Part shown: piece by piece, positions 60,893-64,000 of the stretch
Layout: each line of letters opens with the position of its first letter
Position numbering within the stretch: position 1 is the stretch's first letter
NCBI RefSeq assembly: GCF_964019385.1
Contig: NC_088645.1
Location: 34,845,720 to 34,909,719 of the forward strand
Direction of reading: 5' to 3'
DNA from: Sycon ciliatum
Taxonomy: Eukaryota > Porifera > Calcarea > Leucosolenida > Sycettidae
Length of the DNA stretch: 64,000 nt
Translations under genes and position numbers: made by a program
The notes under the pieces: generated by a model
The model's database searches: none
What the model saw: the letters and a program-made list of their open reading frames with translations, nothing else
What the model was told of the DNA's origin: nothing

Positions 60893-61342
60893 TTGGGAGA
60901 ACTTCAATTTCAAAGGATCAGTCTGGGAAGTGAACTGCCTGAAAAGAGAAAAAAACGCCAGACCCACCAGGACTCGAACCTGGGACCCTGCTTGTCATGA
61001 GCAATGCTCTAACCACTGAGCTATGGGACCAGGCTGAACCTAGAAGGCGCTGACAAGTTTTTCACTCCAAAGGCAGCTCACAACACGTGCCACACATACT
61101 GATGGCACTTGGGTCTTTTTCCCTCCCCCAGGGGACCAACCACGGTCAGTTTCTGGAAACTACCAGAGGTGAAAGAAAGTGATTAAATTTTTGGAAAGGA
61201 TTGGGAGAACTTCAATTTCAAAGGATCAGTCGGGGAAGTGAACTGCCTGAAAAGAGAAAAAAACGCCAGACCCACCAGGACTCGAACCTGGGACCCTGCT
61301 TGTCATGAGCAATGCTCTAACCACTGAGCTATGGGACCAGGG
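60893..61342 (-). repeat. two tandem tRNA-derived SINE copies
   Basis: Each copy holds a tRNA-like 71-mer on the minus strand (61030-60960 and 61338-61268) with A box TAGCTCAGTGG, B box GGTTCGAGTCC, a cloverleaf with 6 of 7 acceptor pairs, complete D, anticodon and T stems, and a TTTTTTT pol III stop about 4 nt after the end. The anticodon would be TGA, but position 33 is A rather than T, so it is not a normal tRNA. The two tRNA-like parts are identical; the second copy is cut short on the right. Confidence 0.8.
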
Positions 61343-61417
61343 TGTTGTGAGCTGCCTTTGGAGTGAAAAACTTGTCAGCGCCTTCTAGGTTCAGCCTGGT
61401 CCCATAGCTCAGTGGTT
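61319..61417. repeat. SINE foldback with 23-bp perfect arms
   Basis: Arms 61319-61341 and 61395-61417 are exact reverse complements of the tRNA-like A-box region (CCATAGCTCAGTGGTT); the 53-bp loop is the SINE 5' body in plus orientation. The LINE frame begins right after the second arm. Confidence 0.9.
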
Positions 61418-61494
61418 CTGTTGATGGTTTGCGTGGAGCTAGTCCTGACACCTCAGTTACATCAGGTGGTTCGGGTGATGGCACTGGCGCAGCA

Positions 61495-64000
61495 ATGCAA
61501 ACTGGCACCAACGCTAGTGACACCCTGGGTGCGTTCGAGCCAGATAGTACACCACTCTACGCCAAACTTGTTGAAATCTACGAACAGTGCGGTGCAACTA
61601 CTCCAGAGCCTAGGTCGAGCCTACCAGTACCTAGGCACGTGGCCAGGAAGTCTCTGGCCTCTGCCACTGCCCGTGTGAACAAGATACTCCCTAGACTCCT
61701 GGAGTGTGACCGTGAGGTGCGAAATGACACCACCTCGCTTGGCCAGATCAGTGACATGGTCTATGCTGGGGCCAAGCTTGTACTCTCACTGCTGGATATC
61801 AATACAGATGGCACCCCTGACACAACTAGAGGAGAACGTTCCTTGCCTGCCTGGCGACAACGCATTGAAAAACGTGTTTGTGCACTGAGGGCTGACGTCT
61901 CCCGGCTGACCAGCTTCCTGCGTGATGGATCCCTCTCTGACACCAACATCAAGCAGCACAGGATCCACCGGCAATATAAAGTCCAGACTTTGGATCAGGC
62001 CCGCCAGCTACTGGAGCATACGAAAATGCAGCTAGAAGCAACAGCCGCACGGATCCGGCGCTATAAGCTAGAGACAACACGCAGGTCTGAGAATCGTGTT
62101 TTCGTCACGAATGAGCGTCAGTTCTACCGCAATATGACCAAGTCTACGGAAATGCCTGGGCAGCCACCTGTCGACCAGGCTGCTGCGCATCCATCGGCTG
62201 AGGCTGTTACTGAGTTCTGGTCATCTATACTGGAACAACCCGTGGGGCTGCGTGGCGGTGCTTGGCTTGATAATTTGGAGAGGGACTGTGAGGAGATTCA
62301 ACAACAAGACCGTGTCATTCTTCAACTGGAGGACCTCAGGGACATCTTGAAGAAATCAAACAACTGGAAAGCCCCAGGACGGGACAAGATCCATGCATTT
62401 TGGTGGAAGAAGTTTTCGTCTATCCACGAGCGGCTTGTGGTCTCCTTTCAATCAATCCTGGATGCAGAGACAGAGTCGCCGGCCTGGTTCTCGTTTGGTA
62501 TCACCACTCTACTGCCTAAGAAAGGAGACCTTTCTAGGCCCGAGAATTATCGCCCAATAACATGCCTGCCAACGATTAGCAAGATATTCACATCCTTACT
62601 CGCTGCTGCCATGTGGCGCCATTTATCTTCAGAGGATATCTTTGCAGATGAGCAAGTTGGCTGTACTCCAGGGCGTGGTGGATGCCTTGACCAACTAATG
62701 ATCGACAAGATGGTTCTAGAGGATGCAGCATCCCGTTGTCGGAATCTTTCGACGTGCTGGGTGGACTTCCGCAAAGCCTTCGATAGCCTGTCTCACCAGT
62801 GGATCCGGAGATGCCTGTTGATCTACCGCTTTGCAGACAATCTTGTCTCATGCATCTCAAGCATGATGGATCATTGGAGAACGCAAATGGTACTGCCTGG
62901 TCAAACACCCCGTGCATTCAGTCGCCCAATATCTATCCACCGTGGCATTTTCCAGGGCGATTCCCTTTCTCCACTGCTATTTTGCCTGTCTCTAAATCCG
63001 ATCAGTGGCGAGTTGACCAGGACGGGTCTTGGCTACCGCTGTGGCCCACCGGCCCAGGTGTGCCCTGTATCGCACCTGTGGTACATGGACGACATGAAGC
63101 TCTTCGCCCGAGACGACAATAATCTGCTCTCCATGACCAATGTTGTAGAGTCAATGGGCGACTGCATTGGTATGCATTTCAACCCGTCAAAGTCTAGCTG
63201 GCTCACTTTGAAACGGGGGAGAGCCCAGAGCGATCAGCAGTCTGCTCTCCAGACACTCCAGGGTCACGCTATTGCTAAGCTGCAGGTGGAGGAGTCCTAC
63301 AGGTACCTTGGTGTCCCAGAATCAGCACATTTTCACGCCACCGAATTGAAGACCACAGCAAAGTCTGAGTTCGGCCGCCGTCTTCAATTGATATGCTCGC
63401 CTCAATTGAACGCCAGGAACTTGGTCAAAGCCATCAACACCTTTGCCATTCCAGTCATCCTCTACTCTCTGTGCATCGTTGAGTGGACAAAGGCAGAGAT
63501 AGAGAAACTCGACCGACAGACCCGCCAAGCACTGTTTAAAGAACACGCCCGCCACCCCAAGGACTCTGCCGCCAGGGTCCACCTGCCTCGTGACATGGGT
63601 GGTCGAGGAATTCTATCATTCCGGGATCTCCTGGATAGAACCCGTGTCCGGGTGGCGCGGTACCTACAAGCCCACCCAGACGTGCCACTGTTGGCTGCTG
63701 TTAAGCGCCATCACGACAATGATGTGGCACCGTCAAAATCAGTTACACGTCAAGCCTCCAGACTTCTGGGTGAACTTGACCTACCCGACTTGGAGACTGC
63801 CACAAAAGTCATTGTCAAGAAGGCCGTTGCTCTCCGGTGCCTGGCCGTTATCCAAGGTAAGCCTCTCCATGGCCAGTTCTGGAGACGAGCTTCTGATGCT
63901 GGCTTGGACCTGGGCTTGAGTTTTCGTTGGCTGAAATCGCCAACGATCAGGCCTGCGACAGAGGGACTCTTGCTGGCTGTACAGGATCAGGCCATTGCGA
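61495..64000 (+). CDS. R2/NeSL-like LINE reverse transcriptase, runs off window
   Basis: Open from about 61420 (first ATG 61495) to the window end without a stop, more than 830 codons. N-terminal ~240 residues are unassigned. The RT has KAPGRDKIHAFWW, LLPKKGDLSRPENYRPITC, GCTPGRGGCLDQL, CWVDFRKAFDSLSH, IFQGDSLSPLLF and WYMDDMKLFA (YMDD at 63082-63093). These boxes are those of the R2/NeSL group. The end (WLKSPTIRPATEGLLLAVQD) aligns with the middle of the LINE product at 56.2 kb, so the zinc knuckle and endonuclease should lie just beyond 64000. The 5' edge abuts SINE sequence at 61417. Confidence 0.88.
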   Translation, partial: MQTGTNASDTLGAFEPDSTPLYAKLVEIYEQCGATTPEPRSSLPVPRHVARKSLASATARVNKILPRLLECDREVRNDTTSLGQISDMVYAGAKLVLSLLDINTDGTPDTTRGERSLPAWRQRIEKRVCALRADVSRLTSFLRDGSLSDTNIKQHRIHRQYKVQTLDQARQLLEHTKMQLEATAARIRRYKLETTRRSENRVFVTNERQFYRNMTKSTEMPGQPPVDQAAAHPSAEAVTEFWSSILEQPVGLRGGAWLDNLERDCEEIQQQDRVILQLEDLRDILKKSNNWKAPGRDKIHAFWWKKFSSIHERLVVSFQSILDAETESPAWFSFGITTLLPKKGDLSRPENYRPITCLPTISKIFTSLLAAAMWRHLSSEDIFADEQVGCTPGRGGCLDQLMIDKMVLEDAASRCRNLSTCWVDFRKAFDSLSHQWIRRCLLIYRFADNLVSCISSMMDHWRTQMVLPGQTPRAFSRPISIHRGIFQGDSLSPLLFCLSLNPISGELTRTGLGYRCGPPAQVCPVSHLWYMDDMKLFARDDNNLLSMTNVVESMGDCIGMHFNPSKSSWLTLKRGRAQSDQQSALQTLQGHAIAKLQVEESYRYLGVPESAHFHATELKTTAKSEFGRRLQLICSPQLNARNLVKAINTFAIPVILYSLCIVEWTKAEIEKLDRQTRQALFKEHARHPKDSAARVHLPRDMGGRGILSFRDLLDRTRVRVARYLQAHPDVPLLAAVKRHHDNDVAPSKSVTRQASRLLGELDLPDLETATKVIVKKAVALRCLAVIQGKPLHGQFWRRASDAGLDLGLSFRWLKSPTIRPATEGLLLAVQDQAIA

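Noticed and set aside
60960-61030. Possible functional tRNA gene (anticodon TGA) on the minus strand
   Set aside because: Position 33 is A, there is no long variable arm as a serine tRNA needs, and the sequence is part of a dispersed repeat. Called a tRNA-derived SINE.

Overview
The window is from an animal genome, probably a marine invertebrate; sponge or cnidarian grade is only a guess. The grounds are a Polinton, several non-LTR retrotransposon clades (an R2/NeSL-like type with a restriction-like endonuclease, an AP-endonuclease type, an RTE-like fragment), MITEs, a tRNA-derived SINE, GT-AG introns and long microsatellites. Almost nothing here is ordinary single-copy host sequence. The one plausible single-copy host gene is a three-exon gene on the minus strand at 59.0-60.6 kb.

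Region 1 (about 0.2-14.6 kb) is a Polinton/Maverick (adintovirus-like) element that looks whole or nearly whole. It carries a TFIIB-like protein, a collagen-like protein, a penton-like minor capsid protein, a double-jelly-roll major capsid protein, a basic core-like protein, a packaging ATPase, two unknown proteins, an adenain-like protease in one frame with a chromodomain integrase, a Bcl-2-family protein, a small membrane protein and an intron-split family B DNA polymerase. A shared motif sits directly upstream of most capsid-side start codons, including a divergent pair around a perfect 16-bp palindrome. It is absent before the polymerase and TFIIB-like genes, which suggests an early/late programme. 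The right edge carries an array of perfect hairpins and a 76-77 bp tandem repeat.

Region 2 (14.8-54.9 kb) is a mosaic of segmental duplications. Its core is a multi-copy, intron-containing gene family: TATA box, two 57-nt exons and a large third exon with an internal module repeat. The most complete copy is at 39.4-43.1 kb, a second at 29.3-34.9 kb, a third-exon copy at 16-16.8 kb, and decayed pieces lie near 21.4, 26.9 and 48.7 kb. Inserted among these are dead LINE fragments, MITEs with TA or TTAA target duplications, SINEs, and a LINE with two open ORFs (49.7-54.4 kb) whose ORFs overlap as TAATG. Five sequences that fold as short-stem-III hammerhead ribozymes, of three sequence types, lie in these repeats at 25.7, 26.3, 29.9, 41.4 and 45.1 kb. 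One of them sits in a 310-bp insertion with an 8-bp target duplication.

Region 3 (54.9-64 kb) has a Harbinger-like MITE, the 3' half of an R2/NeSL-like LINE, a perfect 118-bp inverted repeat, the three-exon host gene with a pogo-like MITE in its second intron, tandem tRNA-derived SINEs, and the 5' and RT half of a related LINE that runs off the window end.

All calls are from reading the sequence; no database search was run.
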